This document shows positions 42,430 through 52,905 of a DNA stretch of 64,000 bases, one piece after another. The translations under genes were made by a program, and so were the position numbers. Source of the DNA: Halomonas elongata DSM 2581 (GTDB taxonomy: Bacteria > Pseudomonadota > Gammaproteobacteria > Pseudomonadales > Halomonadaceae); contig NC_014532.2 in the NCBI RefSeq assembly GCF_000196875.2, positions 868,001 to 932,000 on the forward strand, written 5' to 3'. The notes under the pieces were generated by a model that ran no database searches, was not told the DNA's origin, and worked only from the letters and a program-made list of their open reading frames with translations. The first letter of the stretch is position 1. Each line of letters opens with the position of its first letter.

Positions 42430-42499
42430 TCACCTGCGACTTCATTACCCGAGGCGAGTCGTACTCGCCGACCCAACCAGCCCGGGAGGGGACAACATC

Positions 42500-43942
<1,443 letters not shown>

Positions 43943-44102
43943 GGCCCTTGGCCTGACGATTGACGAGATGAGCGACGGCTCGGCGCCGGAACAGCTCATC
44001 CACGCTAAAGGGATGGCGCCATGCAAGGGCACTCCCGATAAGCGGAAACGAATTCATCTATGCGAGCCGCTGCGGCGGCTGATAGCTCAAAAGGTAGTCA
44101 AC

Positions 44103-44855
44103 ATGCTCGAAGTCAAGGATCTGCACGTCACGGTCGAAGGGTCCGAGATCCTCAAGGGCCTGAGCCTGACCATCGGTGCCGGCGAAGTCCACGCTCTCAT
44201 GGGTCCCAACGGGGCCGGCAAGTCCACGCTCTCGGCCGTCATCGCCGGCAAGGACGGCTATGAGGTGACGAGCGGGTCGATCACTTTCGAGGGCCGGGAC
44301 GTGCTGGAGATGGAAATCGAGGAGCGCGCCCAGGCGGGCCTGCTGCTGGGCTTCCAGTACCCGGTGGAGATCCCCGGCGTGAAGAACATCTATCTGCTCA
44401 AGGCCGCGCTCAACGCCCAGCGTGCCGCGCGGGGCGAGGACGAGATCCCGGCGCCGGAGTTCATGAAGCTGGTCAAGGAGAAGGTGGGCTTCATGAAGAT
44501 GGATACCAGCTTCCTCCAGCGCGCCGTCAACGAGGGCTTCTCCGGCGGTGAGAAGAAGCGCAACGAGATCCTGCAGATGCTGGTCCTGCAGCCGAAGCTC
44601 GCCATGCTCGACGAGATCGATTCCGGCCTCGACATCGATGCCATGAAGGTGGTGGCCGATGGCGTCAACTCCCTGCGTGGCGAGGACAAGGGCATTCTGC
44701 TGGTGACGCACTATCAGCGTCTGCTGGATTACATCGTGCCCGACCATGTCCATGTGCTGGTCGACGGCCGCATCGTCAAGAGCGGCGACGCCGATCTGGC
44801 GCGTGAACTCGAATCCCGTGGCTACGACTGGGTCGTGGAGGACTCCGCCGCATGA
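44103..44855 (+). CDS. sufC: Fe-S cluster assembly ATPase SufC
   Basis: The soluble ABC-type ATPase of SufBCD, 250 residues. It has Walker A MGPNGAGKST, the Q-loop region GFQYPVEIPG, signature FSGGEKKRNEI and Walker B LAMLDEIDSGLDID (DEIDSGLD is typical of SufC), then VTHYQRLLDYI. ATG 44103 follows AAAAGG. The frame opens upstream at 43968, but no family homology is seen there. It overlaps sufD by 4 bases. Confidence 0.96.
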   Translation: MLEVKDLHVTVEGSEILKGLSLTIGAGEVHALMGPNGAGKSTLSAVIAGKDGYEVTSGSITFEGRDVLEMEIEERAQAGLLLGFQYPVEIPGVKNIYLLKAALNAQRAARGEDEIPAPEFMKLVKEKVGFMKMDTSFLQRAVNEGFSGGEKKRNEILQMLVLQPKLAMLDEIDSGLDIDAMKVVADGVNSLRGEDKGILLVTHYQRLLDYIVPDHVHVLVDGRIVKSGDADLARELESRGYDWVVEDSAA

Positions 44856-46198
44856 GTGACGAACAGCGCTTTCTCGATCGTCTGGCCGAACGCAACGCCC
44901 AGCGCGGGGACGAGCCCACCTGGATCGCCGCGCGTCGCCAGGCCGGGGCCGCGCGCTTCGAGGCGCTCGGCTTTCCGCATCGTCGCGTCGAAGAGTGGAA
45001 GTACACCGACGTGCGCGACATCGCCCGGAACGATTTCGTCCTGACCGAAAACGCCGACTTCTCGCCGGCCGCGGCTGCGGCTCTGACCCTGCCGTTGGAC
45101 GCCCATCGCCTGACCTTCGTCGATGGCGTGTTCGCGCCGGCGCTGTCGGATCTGGGCTCGCTGCCCGAGGGCGTGCAGGTGCTGCCGCTGTCGCGTGCCC
45201 TGGAGGAGAACCACGAGGCCGTGGGCGGACCGCTCGGTCGTCTCACCGGCGTCGACTTCTCGTCCTTCGCGGCACTCAACACGGCCTTCATGGAAGAGGG
45301 TGCGGTGGTGCGGCTGGCGCCGCGCACCGTGGTCGACAAGCCGATCGTGCTGCAATTCCTGTCCCGTGCCGGCGAGCAGGACGTGATGAGCCACCCGCGT
45401 ATCCTGGTCGAGGCCGGTGGACGCAGCGAGGCCACCCTGATCGAGCATCACGTGGGCGAGGCCGAAGCCGCCAACTTCACCAACCTGGTGGAAGAGATCA
45501 TCCTCGAGCGTGGCGCGATTCTGACCCACTACAAGCTTCAGGAAGCGCCGCTCAAGGATCGCCACATCGCCAGCATCCACGTCGAGCAGGCCCGCGACAG
45601 CCGCTATGTCTCCTTCAACCTCAACCTGGGAGGCGGCCTGGTGCGCAACGACCTGGTCAGCGAGCTCAACGGGGAGGGCGCCGAGGCCATCTACAACGGT
45701 CTGTTCTATGGCCAGGGACGCCAGCACGTGGACAACCACACCCTGGTCAACCACAACGCGCCCCGTACCTTCTCCCGGGAGAACTACAAGGGCATCCTCG
45801 ATGATCGCGCCCATGGCGTGTTCAACGGCAAGGTGATCGTCAAGCGCGACAGCCAGCAGATCGAGGCCGATCAGAGCAACGCCAACCTGCTGCTCTCCGA
45901 CCGTGCCGAGATCGACACCAAGCCGGAACTCGAGATCTACGCCGATGACGTCAAGTGCGCCCATGGCGCGACCACCGGCCAGCTCGACGAGGAAGCCGTC
46001 TACGCCCTGCGCACGCGAGGCATCGACGAGCAGACCGCGCGCGGCCTGCTGACCCTGGCCTTTGCCGGTGAGGTCATGGAACTGGTCGATCTGGACGCGG
46101 TATCCGAGCGGGTCGAGCTGGCGGTGGCCGGCAAGCTGCCGGAGCGCTTCAACCTGGCCGGACTGGTGGAAACCGCTTCGGCCTTCAACGAGGAGTGA
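44852..46198 (+). CDS. sufD: Fe-S cluster assembly protein SufD
   Basis: The paralog partner of SufB in the scaffold, 448 residues. It has HRRVEEWKYTDVRDIA, then the beta-helix core with FNLNLGGGLVRNDLVSELNG, and DNHTLVNHNAPRTFSRENYK. Near the C-terminus ELEIYADDVKCAHGATTGQL carries the conserved DDVKCxHGAT motif and functional His. Its start overlaps the sufC stop (ATGA). sufS follows 3 bases after the stop. Confidence 0.95.
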   Translation: MSDEQRFLDRLAERNAQRGDEPTWIAARRQAGAARFEALGFPHRRVEEWKYTDVRDIARNDFVLTENADFSPAAAAALTLPLDAHRLTFVDGVFAPALSDLGSLPEGVQVLPLSRALEENHEAVGGPLGRLTGVDFSSFAALNTAFMEEGAVVRLAPRTVVDKPIVLQFLSRAGEQDVMSHPRILVEAGGRSEATLIEHHVGEAEAANFTNLVEEIILERGAILTHYKLQEAPLKDRHIASIHVEQARDSRYVSFNLNLGGGLVRNDLVSELNGEGAEAIYNGLFYGQGRQHVDNHTLVNHNAPRTFSRENYKGILDDRAHGVFNGKVIVKRDSQQIEADQSNANLLLSDRAEIDTKPELEIYADDVKCAHGATTGQLDEEAVYALRTRGIDEQTARGLLTLAFAGEVMELVDLDAVSERVELAVAGKLPERFNLAGLVETASAFNEE

Positions 46199-46201
46199 GT
46201 C

Positions 46202-47443
46202 ATGGCCGATTTCAGTGACCTCCAGCTGGATGTAGCCCGGGTCCGCCGTGACTTCCCGATCCTGGACCGCGAGGTGCATGGCAAGCCGCTGGTCTATCTC
46301 GACAACGCCGCGACCTGCCAGACCCCGCGCCAGGTGATCGAAGTCTTCGATGACTATTACCGGCGCTACAATGCCAACATCCATCGTGGCCTGCACACCC
46401 TGGCCGACGAGGCCACCGCGGCTTTCGAAGGCACCCGCGAGACGGTGCGCGCCTATCTGGGAGCCGCCGAGTCGCGGGAGATCGTCTTCACGCGTGGTAC
46501 CACCGAGGCGATCAACCTGGTGGCCGGAAGCTGGGGCCGTGCCAATCTCGGGCCCGGTGACGAGGTGCTGATTTCGCGTCTGGAGCATCACTCCAATATC
46601 GTGCCCTGGCAACTGCTGGCCGGCGAGCTGGGCTTCACCATCAAGGTGATTCCGGTCGACGAGCGCGGCGTGCTGGACCAGACCGCCTATCGCGACCTGA
46701 TCGGTGAACGCACCCGGCTGGTGGCGGTCAATCACGTCTCCAATGCCCTGGGAACGATCAATCCGGTGGGCGAGATGGCGAGCCTGGCTCACGAGCATGG
46801 CGCGCTGATCATGGTCGACGGCGCCCAGGCTGCGCCGCACCAGCCCATCGACGTTCAGGCCCTGGGGGTCGATTTCTACGCCTTCTCCGGTCACAAGGTC
46901 TACGGGCCCACCGGCGTAGGCGTCCTCTACGGTCGGGCGGAGCTGCTCGAGGCCATGCCGCCTTGGCAGGGTGGCGGCGAGATGATCAAGACCGTCTCCT
47001 TCGAGACTCCCACGACCTTCGCCGACATCCCTCACAAGTTCGAGGCGGGAACGCCGGCGATCGCTGAGGTGATCGCCCTGGGGCGTGCCCTGGAGTGGGT
47101 GAACGAGATCGGGCTGGAGCTGATCCAGGCCTGGGAGACGCGCCTGCTCGAACATGCCACCGAGGGCGTGGCATCGATCGAGGGCCTGCGCGTTCTGGGC
47201 ACTTCGCCGGACAAGGCCGCGGTGCTTTCCTTCGTCGTCGACGGCGCCCACGCCCAGGACATCGGACTGCTGATCGACCAGTTGGGCGTGGCGATACGCA
47301 CCGGGCATCACTGCGCCCAGCCGCTGCTGTCGCACTTCGGGGTCGAGGCCACTTGCCGTGCTTCCTTTGCCGCCTACAACACGCCCGAGGAAATCGATGT
47401 CTTCGTCGAAGGCCTTGGGCGCGTCGTCAACATGCTGCGTTGA
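46202..47443 (+). CDS. sufS: Cysteine desulfurase SufS
   Basis: A group II PLP enzyme that mobilises sulfur from cysteine. It has LVYLDNAATCQTPRQVIEVF, then FTRGTTEAINLVAGSWG. The PLP Lys232 is in FSGHKVYGPTGVG, and the persulfide Cys371 is in IRTGHHCAQPL. The 413 residues match SufS. The usual partner SufE (or SufU) is not in the operon. Confidence 0.96.
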   Translation: MADFSDLQLDVARVRRDFPILDREVHGKPLVYLDNAATCQTPRQVIEVFDDYYRRYNANIHRGLHTLADEATAAFEGTRETVRAYLGAAESREIVFTRGTTEAINLVAGSWGRANLGPGDEVLISRLEHHSNIVPWQLLAGELGFTIKVIPVDERGVLDQTAYRDLIGERTRLVAVNHVSNALGTINPVGEMASLAHEHGALIMVDGAQAAPHQPIDVQALGVDFYAFSGHKVYGPTGVGVLYGRAELLEAMPPWQGGGEMIKTVSFETPTTFADIPHKFEAGTPAIAEVIALGRALEWVNEIGLELIQAWETRLLEHATEGVASIEGLRVLGTSPDKAAVLSFVVDGAHAQDIGLLIDQLGVAIRTGHHCAQPLLSHFGVEATCRASFAAYNTPEEIDVFVEGLGRVVNMLR

Positions 47444-47461
47444 GGGAAACCGAGGAAATCC

Positions 47462-48034
47462 ATGAGTGATATCGACGCACTGGCAGGCGTGACCAAGGGG
47501 CAGGTGCTGCCCCTGCAGCGTGATGTGGAGGCGATCTCCATTCCCTTCGGCAAGACGGAGACCCTGGCCGAGGATAGCGAGGTCACGGTCATGCAGGCCA
47601 AGGGGAGCACGGTCAGCGTGGGCCTCGAGGGGCGCATGTACCTGATCGAGGGGAGCGAGCTGGACGCCCTGGGGCTCGAGCCCCTGCCGCGACCGACCCT
47701 GCCGGAGGACGCCTCGGAGGAGGAGATCGAGGCGTTCGTCTGGGATCAGCTGCGAACCTGCTTCGATCCGGAGATTCCGGTCAACATCGTCGAGCTGGGG
47801 TTGGTCTACGGTTGTCGCATCGAGCGCTTGATTACCGGCGAGCGACTCGTCACCATCCGTATGACGTTGACCGCTCCGGGCTGTGGCATGGGTGATGTGA
47901 TCGCCGCCGATGCCCGCAACAAGATTCTGGGGGCGCCCCAGATCAGCAAGGTGCACACCGAGATCGTCTTCGATCCCCCCTGGAGTCGCGAGATGATGAG
48001 CGACGAGGCCAAGCTCGAGCTTGGCATGTTCTGA
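47462..48034 (+). CDS. sufT: Putative Fe-S cluster assembly protein SufT
   Basis: A 190-residue MIP18/DUF59-family maturation factor. The N-terminal part is VLPLQRDVEAISIPFGKTET. The DUF59 domain has VWDQLRTCFDPEIPVNIVEL, GLVYGCRI and MTLTAPGCGMGDVIAADAR with the conserved Cys, as in SufT proteins that aid Fe-S maturation under high demand. It follows sufS by 18 bases and ends the operon. Confidence 0.93.
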   Translation: MSDIDALAGVTKGQVLPLQRDVEAISIPFGKTETLAEDSEVTVMQAKGSTVSVGLEGRMYLIEGSELDALGLEPLPRPTLPEDASEEEIEAFVWDQLRTCFDPEIPVNIVELGLVYGCRIERLITGERLVTIRMTLTAPGCGMGDVIAADARNKILGAPQISKVHTEIVFDPPWSREMMSDEAKLELGMF

Positions 48035-48123
48035 AGAGGTCGCGTCGTCCCCATGCGCTGCATCGAATGCCCTGTCGGCGAGATGAGGCGACGCCCAAGA
48101 TGCCTCCATGACCGGGGAAGTCG

Positions 48124-48885
48124 ATGCCCTCGCTACCGTGGAAAACCTTCCGGATCCTGCTGATGTGGCTTGGCGGGGGAACCTTTCTGGCGCTGTTGCT
48201 GTTCCTGGCGGCCAACCTGTGGGTGTTGACCAGTACCCGCGGACGTATCGATCGCGAGCTGGCGCAATGCCAGTCCGAGCGCGTGGGTATCGTCTTCGGC
48301 ACCTCGCACTGGACCCGCAGCGGTGCCCGCAATCCCCACTTCGAAGGACGCATGAGGGCCGCGGCGAGCCTGATACACGACGGGCGGGTCATGCATCTGC
48401 TGCTGTCGGGAGATAACAGCACTCGCTACTACAATGAGCCGGTCACCATGTGGAAGGATCTGCGTGGTCGCGCGGTTCCGGATTCGGCCATGACCCTCGA
48501 TTATGCCGGCTTCAGCACCTTCGATACGCTGGCCCGGGCCCGGGATGTCTTCGCGGTGAAGCGCGCCTTGCTGGTCACCCAGTCCTGGCATCTGCCAAGG
48601 GCATTGTTCATCGCCGATGCACTGGGCATCGAGGCGCGAGGCTGTGCGGCACCGGAGCGGCCGTCGGACAGCACCCTACGGCTGAGGGCCAGGGAATGGG
48701 TCGCGCGGGCGGCGACGCTCGGCGATATCTATCTGTGGGGGCGCGAGCCGCACTTCCTGGGGCCTCTGGAGCCCCTGCAGATCACCCCGCCGCAGCGGGG
48801 CCCGGTCAGCGCTTCTGACGCTGCTTCTGCAGACGATACAACTCGCGAATCAGCGCACGACAGTTCCGCCAGCACTCCTCGATGA
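48124..48885 (+). CDS. SanA/YdcF family envelope protein (DUF218)
   Basis: A 253-residue protein with one N-terminal membrane helix (FLALLLFLAANLWVLT) and a DUF218 domain facing the periplasm. It has IVFGTSHWTRSGARNPHFEG, LLLSGDN, and LLVTQSWHLPRALFIADALG. The layout matches E. coli SanA, which supports the envelope barrier to vancomycin; the enzyme activity is unknown. The C-terminal tail beyond residue 225 is low-complexity. Its end overlaps the convergent gene by 80 bases. Confidence 0.85.
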   Translation: MPSLPWKTFRILLMWLGGGTFLALLLFLAANLWVLTSTRGRIDRELAQCQSERVGIVFGTSHWTRSGARNPHFEGRMRAAASLIHDGRVMHLLLSGDNSTRYYNEPVTMWKDLRGRAVPDSAMTLDYAGFSTFDTLARARDVFAVKRALLVTQSWHLPRALFIADALGIEARGCAAPERPSDSTLRLRAREWVARAATLGDIYLWGREPHFLGPLEPLQITPPQRGPVSASDAASADDTTRESAHDSSASTPR

Positions 48886-49252
48886 CCGGCTCGATGGCAT
48901 CGGGCAGCGGATGGGTGAGCAGGGTCGAAAGGGCCTGCATCAACACCCGCTCCTGTTCGAGCAGTTCGTTGATCAGGACCTGGCTGTCGTTGCCGACGAA
49001 GCTCTTCAGCCGGCTCCATAGCCACATGTAGTCGTCGCGTTCGACGTCGGCATCGCGGGGGAGAAGGTCGAGATGGCGACGGGCCAGCGACTGCAGTTCG
49101 TGCATCAGCCGGCCACGTTCCTCGAAATGGGGCTTGAGCGCGTCGCGCAGGCTTGGCCGCAGGCGCTCGAGATTGTCCTGGAAATAGTCGATGCTGTCGG
49201 CCAGCGCTTCGAGGGCACTGTCCATCGCCACCTGGCGATTATCAAGAAACAT
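48806..49252 (-). CDS. Hypothetical all-helical protein
   Basis: A 148-residue protein predicted to be almost entirely helical with heptad-like leucines. It has ALADSIDYFQDNLERLRPSL, LINELLEQERVLMQALSTLL and a basic end LYRLQKQRQKR. I do not recognise a family. Only a weak GGAGG-like sequence precedes ATG 49252. Its last 80 bases run through the tail of the sanA-like gene in the opposite sense, so one of the two tails may be dispensable. Confidence 0.65.
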   Translation of the reverse strand: MFLDNRQVAMDSALEALADSIDYFQDNLERLRPSLRDALKPHFEERGRLMHELQSLARRHLDLLPRDADVERDDYMWLWSRLKSFVGNDSQVLINELLEQERVLMQALSTLLTHPLPDAIEPVIEECWRNCRALIRELYRLQKQRQKR

Positions 49253-49340
49253 GCGCGTTCACCTCCTCCGGTGACGCAGATTGTGGGGGTGTCGCGGTAC
49301 TTTTGCCACCCCCATTCGCCATTAAATCGTCGTTTCGGTA

Positions 49341-50249
49341 TTAGCCTTTAGGCTTGGGGGGCGTCTTGCGTTTCGGCGCCGAACTCTTTTCCAGATGCTC
49401 GATGATCTGTCCGGCGATGTCCTTGCCGGTGGCGGACTCGATACCGCGCAGCCCCGGCGATGAATTCACCTCCATGATCACCGGCCCGTGGTTGGAGCGC
49501 AGCAGGTCGACACCCGCCACTTTCAGGCCCATGGCCTTGGCGGCACGGATGGCCGTGGAGCGTTCCTCGGGGGTGATGCGGATGATGCTGGCACTGCCGC
49601 CACGATGCAGGTTGGAACGGAATTCGCCTTCGGCGGCCTGGCGTTTCATGGCGGCCACGACCTTGTCGCCGATCACCAGGCAGCGAATGTCGGCGCCCTT
49701 GGCTTCCTTGATGTATTCCTGAACCATGATATTGGCCTTCATGCCCATGAAGGCCTGGATCACCGATTCGGCGGCCTGGTTGGTTTCGGCCAGAACCACG
49801 CCGATGCCCTGGGTGCCTTCCAGCAGTTTGATGACCAGCGGGGCGCCACGCACCATGGTGATCAGGTCCGGAATGTCATCGGGCGAGTGTGCAAAGCCGG
49901 TCACCGGCAGGCCGATGCCCTTGCGCGACAGAAGCTGCAGCGAACGCAGCTTGTCCCGGGAGCGGGTGATCGAGACGCTGTCGTTGAGTACCTGGGTGCC
50001 CATCATCTCGAACTGGCGCAGCACCGCGCAGCCATAGAAGGTGATGGAGGCGCCGATACGGGGAATCACCGCGTCGAAGGGTTCGAGCTCCTGCCCCTTG
50101 TAGTGGATGGAGGGGTGATGCGAGGCGATGCTCATGTAGCACCGCAGGGTATCGACGACCCGGGCACTATGACCACGGGCCTCGGCGGCCTCCATCAGCC
50201 GGCGGGTGGAATAGAGGTTGCGGTTGCGAGAGAGCAGCGCGATGTGCAT
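49341..50249 (-). CDS. rimK: Ribosomal protein S6 glutamate ligase RimK
   Basis: An ATP-grasp ligase of 302 residues that adds glutamates to the C-terminus of ribosomal protein S6 and can make poly-glutamate. It has [60 protein letters not shown] (the ATP-grasp loop), and [20 protein letters not shown] with [12 protein letters not shown] 50249 is the family start; the frame upstream is not conserved. It lies 40 bases after the RimB-like gene, same strand. The C-terminus has a basic Pro-rich tail. Confidence 0.95.
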   Translation of the reverse strand: MHIALLSRNRNLYSTRRLMEAAEARGHSARVVDTLRCYMSIASHHPSIHYKGQELEPFDAVIPRIGASITFYGCAVLRQFEMMGTQVLNDSVSITRSRDKLRSLQLLSRKGIGLPVTGFAHSPDDIPDLITMVRGAPLVIKLLEGTQGIGVVLAETNQAAESVIQAFMGMKANIMVQEYIKEAKGADIRCLVIGDKVVAAMKRQAAEGEFRSNLHRGGSASIIRITPEERSTAIRAAKAMGLKVAGVDLLRSNHGPVIMEVNSSPGLRGIESATGKDIAGQIIEHLEKSSAPKRKTPPKPKG

Positions 50250-50289
50250 GGCGGATTCTCCGTGGATGAGGTCGGAGAGATGGTGAGCC

Positions 50290-50727
50290 TCAGGGCTCAC
50301 CATGCAGGAAACCGGCACCGGGTGCTACCAGCAGCCGGCGCAGGGCACGGCGGCCCAGCAGCATGGGATGACGCATGTCGCGCCGATCCGTCAGGGTCAG
50401 CTCGACCGGGAATTCCAGTTCACCGAGTTGCATGAGTGTGCGGATGACGTAACGCCACTCGGCCTGGCCGTTGGAACTGGTGACACGACGTCGATCATGG
50501 AGTGGCAGGCACTGCTCATGGGCCGGGCTCGACGGGCCGCTGCCGCGGGTCGTGAATCGCACCCATGGATGGCCATCCTGTTCGAAGGTCTCGATGTTCT
50601 CGGCGTGAAGCGCGGAAGTTCGCGCGCCGGTGTCGGCCTTGGCGCACAGTGTCAGGCCCAGTGCCGGCAGTGTAACCATCTCACGGCGGCCGATGACCGC
50701 CTTGGCCTGATAGGGCAACTCCTTCAT
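50290..50727 (-). CDS. RimB-like retropepsin-type protease (PF05618)
   Basis: A 145-residue cytoplasmic protein. It has [14 protein letters not shown], the aspartic motif [17 protein letters not shown] (D-T-G-A) and the C-terminal hallmark [14 protein letters not shown]. There is no signal peptide, unlike the paralog at 21249. In Pseudomonas fluorescens a protease of this family (RimB) is encoded with rimK and acts on glutamylated S6. The position here, 40 bases before rimK, supports that role. The common name ATP-dependent zinc protease is not supported by visible motifs. Confidence 0.85.
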   Translation of the reverse strand: MKELPYQAKAVIGRREMVTLPALGLTLCAKADTGARTSALHAENIETFEQDGHPWVRFTTRGSGPSSPAHEQCLPLHDRRRVTSSNGQAEWRYVIRTLMQLGELEFPVELTLTDRRDMRHPMLLGRRALRRLLVAPGAGFLHGEP

Positions 50728-50749
50728 GACGCTCGGTGCCTCCTGTGAA

Positions 50750-51775
50750 TCAACGGGAAAGGCCAGCCAGACGGCGGCCGATGGCAGATGTCGGCTCGGC
50801 GTCGCGCAGCGTCATCAGCACGGGCAGACGCAAGCGGGGAATCAACGCCAGGTCACGGGCCACGGCCGTGAAGTCGGCTCGAGGCTCGTCCGCCAGGCGT
50901 GCCAGAAAGCGCGGCAGTCGCTCCGCCTCCTCCAGATGACGCCACCCCCGACCCGCCATGGCGGCCAGCAGGTCAGGGCCGCAGGCCGTCTCATCGGCGA
51001 GCAGGGCGTCGTACCAGCTTCCCACCCGGGCGGTAGCGGCGCCACTGACGGCGCGCACGCAGGCACAGAAGCGTTCGATGTCGCCGGCCTCGGCGGCCTG
51101 TTCGCCGCGCTGGCGAAGGGCGGCGGCGAGGTCGTCACCGATGGCGACATGTTCCAGACAGTAACATAGCGATACCAGGACCTCATCGGGCAGGCTGGGG
51201 ATCGTATCGGCCAGCCGCTGCTGCTGGGCCTCGTCCATGCGTACCGCGAAATCGGCCAGACCCTGCAGGCCGAGGGCTCGCCAGTCGAGTGCCTGCTGGC
51301 CTTCCAGATAGGCTTCCACCGGCTCCAGATGCTGGCTCGCCGGCCGGTCGAGATCGTGGCTCGCCCGGGCGTGCAGCATGGCCAGGAAAGGTGTCGCGGG
51401 AGTGAAGGCGAGGGGATTGTCCTTCATCAGGTTATCGATCCCGCTGCTATCTTCACGACCGAGCCCCTGGACGTTGCGGCCCAGGGTCTCCAGCAGACGC
51501 TGCAGGAAAGCGTCGCGTGGCGCCGGGTCGAGCGTGCCCTGTTCATCGAGGGGCAGGGCCAGGAACCAGATGAGCGGATCGCCGAGATCGCCCACCCGAA
51601 ACACCATGGCAAGCCGGGCCTGCCCCTGCCAGGGTGCCGGCCAGGAATGCCCGTCGTGCTCCAGCTCGCGCAAGGCGTCGAGCGGACAGGGTTCGACGCG
51701 GCGGCCCATATGGTAAAGCGTCACCTCGGCGCCGGTACGGACGAAGAAGTCATGTAGGCTGTCGATCGATTGCAT
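50750..51775 (-). CDS. DUF3549 family protein
   Basis: A 341-residue soluble protein. ATG 51775 (MQSIDSLHDFFVRTGAEVTL) is the family start; the frame upstream to 51865 lacks conservation. It has YHMGRRVEPCPLDALRELE, LIWFLALPLDEQGTLDPAPR and a helical C-terminal half with repeated Ala/Leu-rich helices. Function is unknown. It lies 22 bases before the RimB-like gene on the same strand and so probably heads the rimK transcript. Confidence 0.82.
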   Translation of the reverse strand: MQSIDSLHDFFVRTGAEVTLYHMGRRVEPCPLDALRELEHDGHSWPAPWQGQARLAMVFRVGDLGDPLIWFLALPLDEQGTLDPAPRDAFLQRLLETLGRNVQGLGREDSSGIDNLMKDNPLAFTPATPFLAMLHARASHDLDRPASQHLEPVEAYLEGQQALDWRALGLQGLADFAVRMDEAQQQRLADTIPSLPDEVLVSLCYCLEHVAIGDDLAAALRQRGEQAAEAGDIERFCACVRAVSGAATARVGSWYDALLADETACGPDLLAAMAGRGWRHLEEAERLPRFLARLADEPRADFTAVARDLALIPRLRLPVLMTLRDAEPTSAIGRRLAGLSR

Positions 51776-52110
51776 GCGGTCTCCCTGGCTCGAATCGTGC
51801 ACTCTACATTGCGGCCCGAACCCTGTCAGCCTCCACGACGCCAAGAGGCAAGGCGGATCGATCATTCATTGACCGATGGCCCGGAAAGCCCATGGAACAA
51901 TGCCTGGCGCGACCTGTTCAGTGGTTATCCACAGGGACGTTCAGGTCTTCTGTGCATGACGCCACTGCGCAGCTAGGCTATGGCAGGCATAATCAACGGT
52001 TATTGGCCGCCGTGGAGGATTTTTCTTACGGTTTGTGTGAAAATGGAATATAGGAAAAGGTTTCTTATTCCTTATCTCTCTTTGAGTCGCGTAATGACAG
52101 GAGGCCCCTC
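51776..52110. other. 335-base gene-free region with control elements of the cystine transporter
   Basis: No protein-coding gene is supported. The left half is high G+C. A single perfect DnaA-type nonamer TTATCCACA lies at 51925-51933. The right part, from about 52010, is A+T-rich and holds the promoter-like elements listed at 52026-52071. Confidence 0.6.
52026..52071 (+). promoter_or_regulatory. Putative promoter and operator of the cystine-type ABC operon
   Basis: A weak -35 (TTACGG, 52026-52031), a 17-base spacer and a -10 (TATAGG, 52049-52054) overlap a palindrome ATAGGAAA-AGG-TTTCTTAT (52050-52068, 7 of 8 pairs). The position over and just after the -10 suits a repressor. GGAATA and TATTCC frame the same region. 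Confidence 0.35.
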
Positions 52111-52887
52111 ATGTTGCGTTCCCCAGGATTTTTACGAAACGTCGCCCTGACGCTGCTGTCCGCCGGTGCCATTGCCTTTGCCGGCATCGCCCAGGCGGAG
52201 GATGACCCCCTTCGGGTCGGCATGTCCGGCGGCTATTTCCCGTTCACCTTCGTCGAGCAGGATACCCTCAAGGGGTTCGAGGTCGACGTGATGGAGGCCG
52301 TGGCCGACGAAATGGGTACCGAGGTGGCGTTCGAGACCGCCAACTTCTCCGGGCTGTTCGGCATGCTCGAGTCAGGGCGTATCGATACCATCGCCAACCA
52401 GATCACCATCACCGACGAGCGTCAGGCCAAGTACGTCTTCACTGAACCTTATGTCTACGACGGCGCCCAGGTCGTGGTCAAGAAGGGCAATGACACCACC
52501 TCCGGTGTCGAGGACCTGAAAGGCAAGAGCGTGGCCGTGAACCTGGGGTCCAACTACGAGCAGTTGCTGCGCGAGCTGCCCTATGCCGACGAGATCGACA
52601 TCCGGACCTACGAGAGCAACATCGAGCAGGATACTGCCCTGGGCCGCGTCGATGCCTTCGTCATGGACCGGGTGAGTGCCAGTCAGGTCATCAAGGAGAA
52701 ACCCCTGCCGCTCGAGCTGGCCGGCAAGCCGTTCTCGGAGATTCGCAATGCGCTGCCGTTCCGCGACACCGAGGAAGGTCGTGAGCTGCGTGATCGGGTC
52801 GATCAGGCACTCGCCACGCTGCGCGAGGATGGCACCCTGACGGACATCTCCGAGCGTTGGTTCGGTACCGATATCACACGTCCCTGA
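52111..52887 (+). CDS. Amino acid (cystine-type) ABC transporter, substrate-binding protein
   Basis: A periplasmic binding protein of 258 residues. The signal peptide ends at AQAEDDP. The mature domain has FPFTFVEQDTLKGFEVDVME, then IANQITITDERQAKYVFTEP and the C-terminal SERWFGTDITRP, all close to E. coli TcyJ (FliY) and Bacillus TcyA, which bind L-cystine. Other small amino acids cannot be excluded. AGGAGGCCCCTC precedes ATG 52111. The permease follows 18 bases later. Confidence 0.88.
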   Translation: MLRSPGFLRNVALTLLSAGAIAFAGIAQAEDDPLRVGMSGGYFPFTFVEQDTLKGFEVDVMEAVADEMGTEVAFETANFSGLFGMLESGRIDTIANQITITDERQAKYVFTEPYVYDGAQVVVKKGNDTTSGVEDLKGKSVAVNLGSNYEQLLRELPYADEIDIRTYESNIEQDTALGRVDAFVMDRVSASQVIKEKPLPLELAGKPFSEIRNALPFRDTEEGRELRDRVDQALATLREDGTLTDISERWFGTDITRP

Positions 52888-52905
52888 TACGGTATCGCAC
52901 CCGTT

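Noticed and set aside
44822-48109. A very long minus-strand open frame across the suf operon, and similar long frames opposite fadB (16557-18800), uup (11378-13195) and putA (59105-61396)
   Set aside because: They mirror strongly conserved genes in a high-G+C genome where stop codons are rare on the opposite strand. Their products have no domain sense and their codon-position bias is that of the real gene read backwards.
51925-51933. Perfect DnaA box TTATCCACA
   Set aside because: Single copy with no second box, no A+T-rich unwinding element of note and no dnaA, dnaN or gidA nearby. A nonamer is expected by chance, and an origin is not supported.
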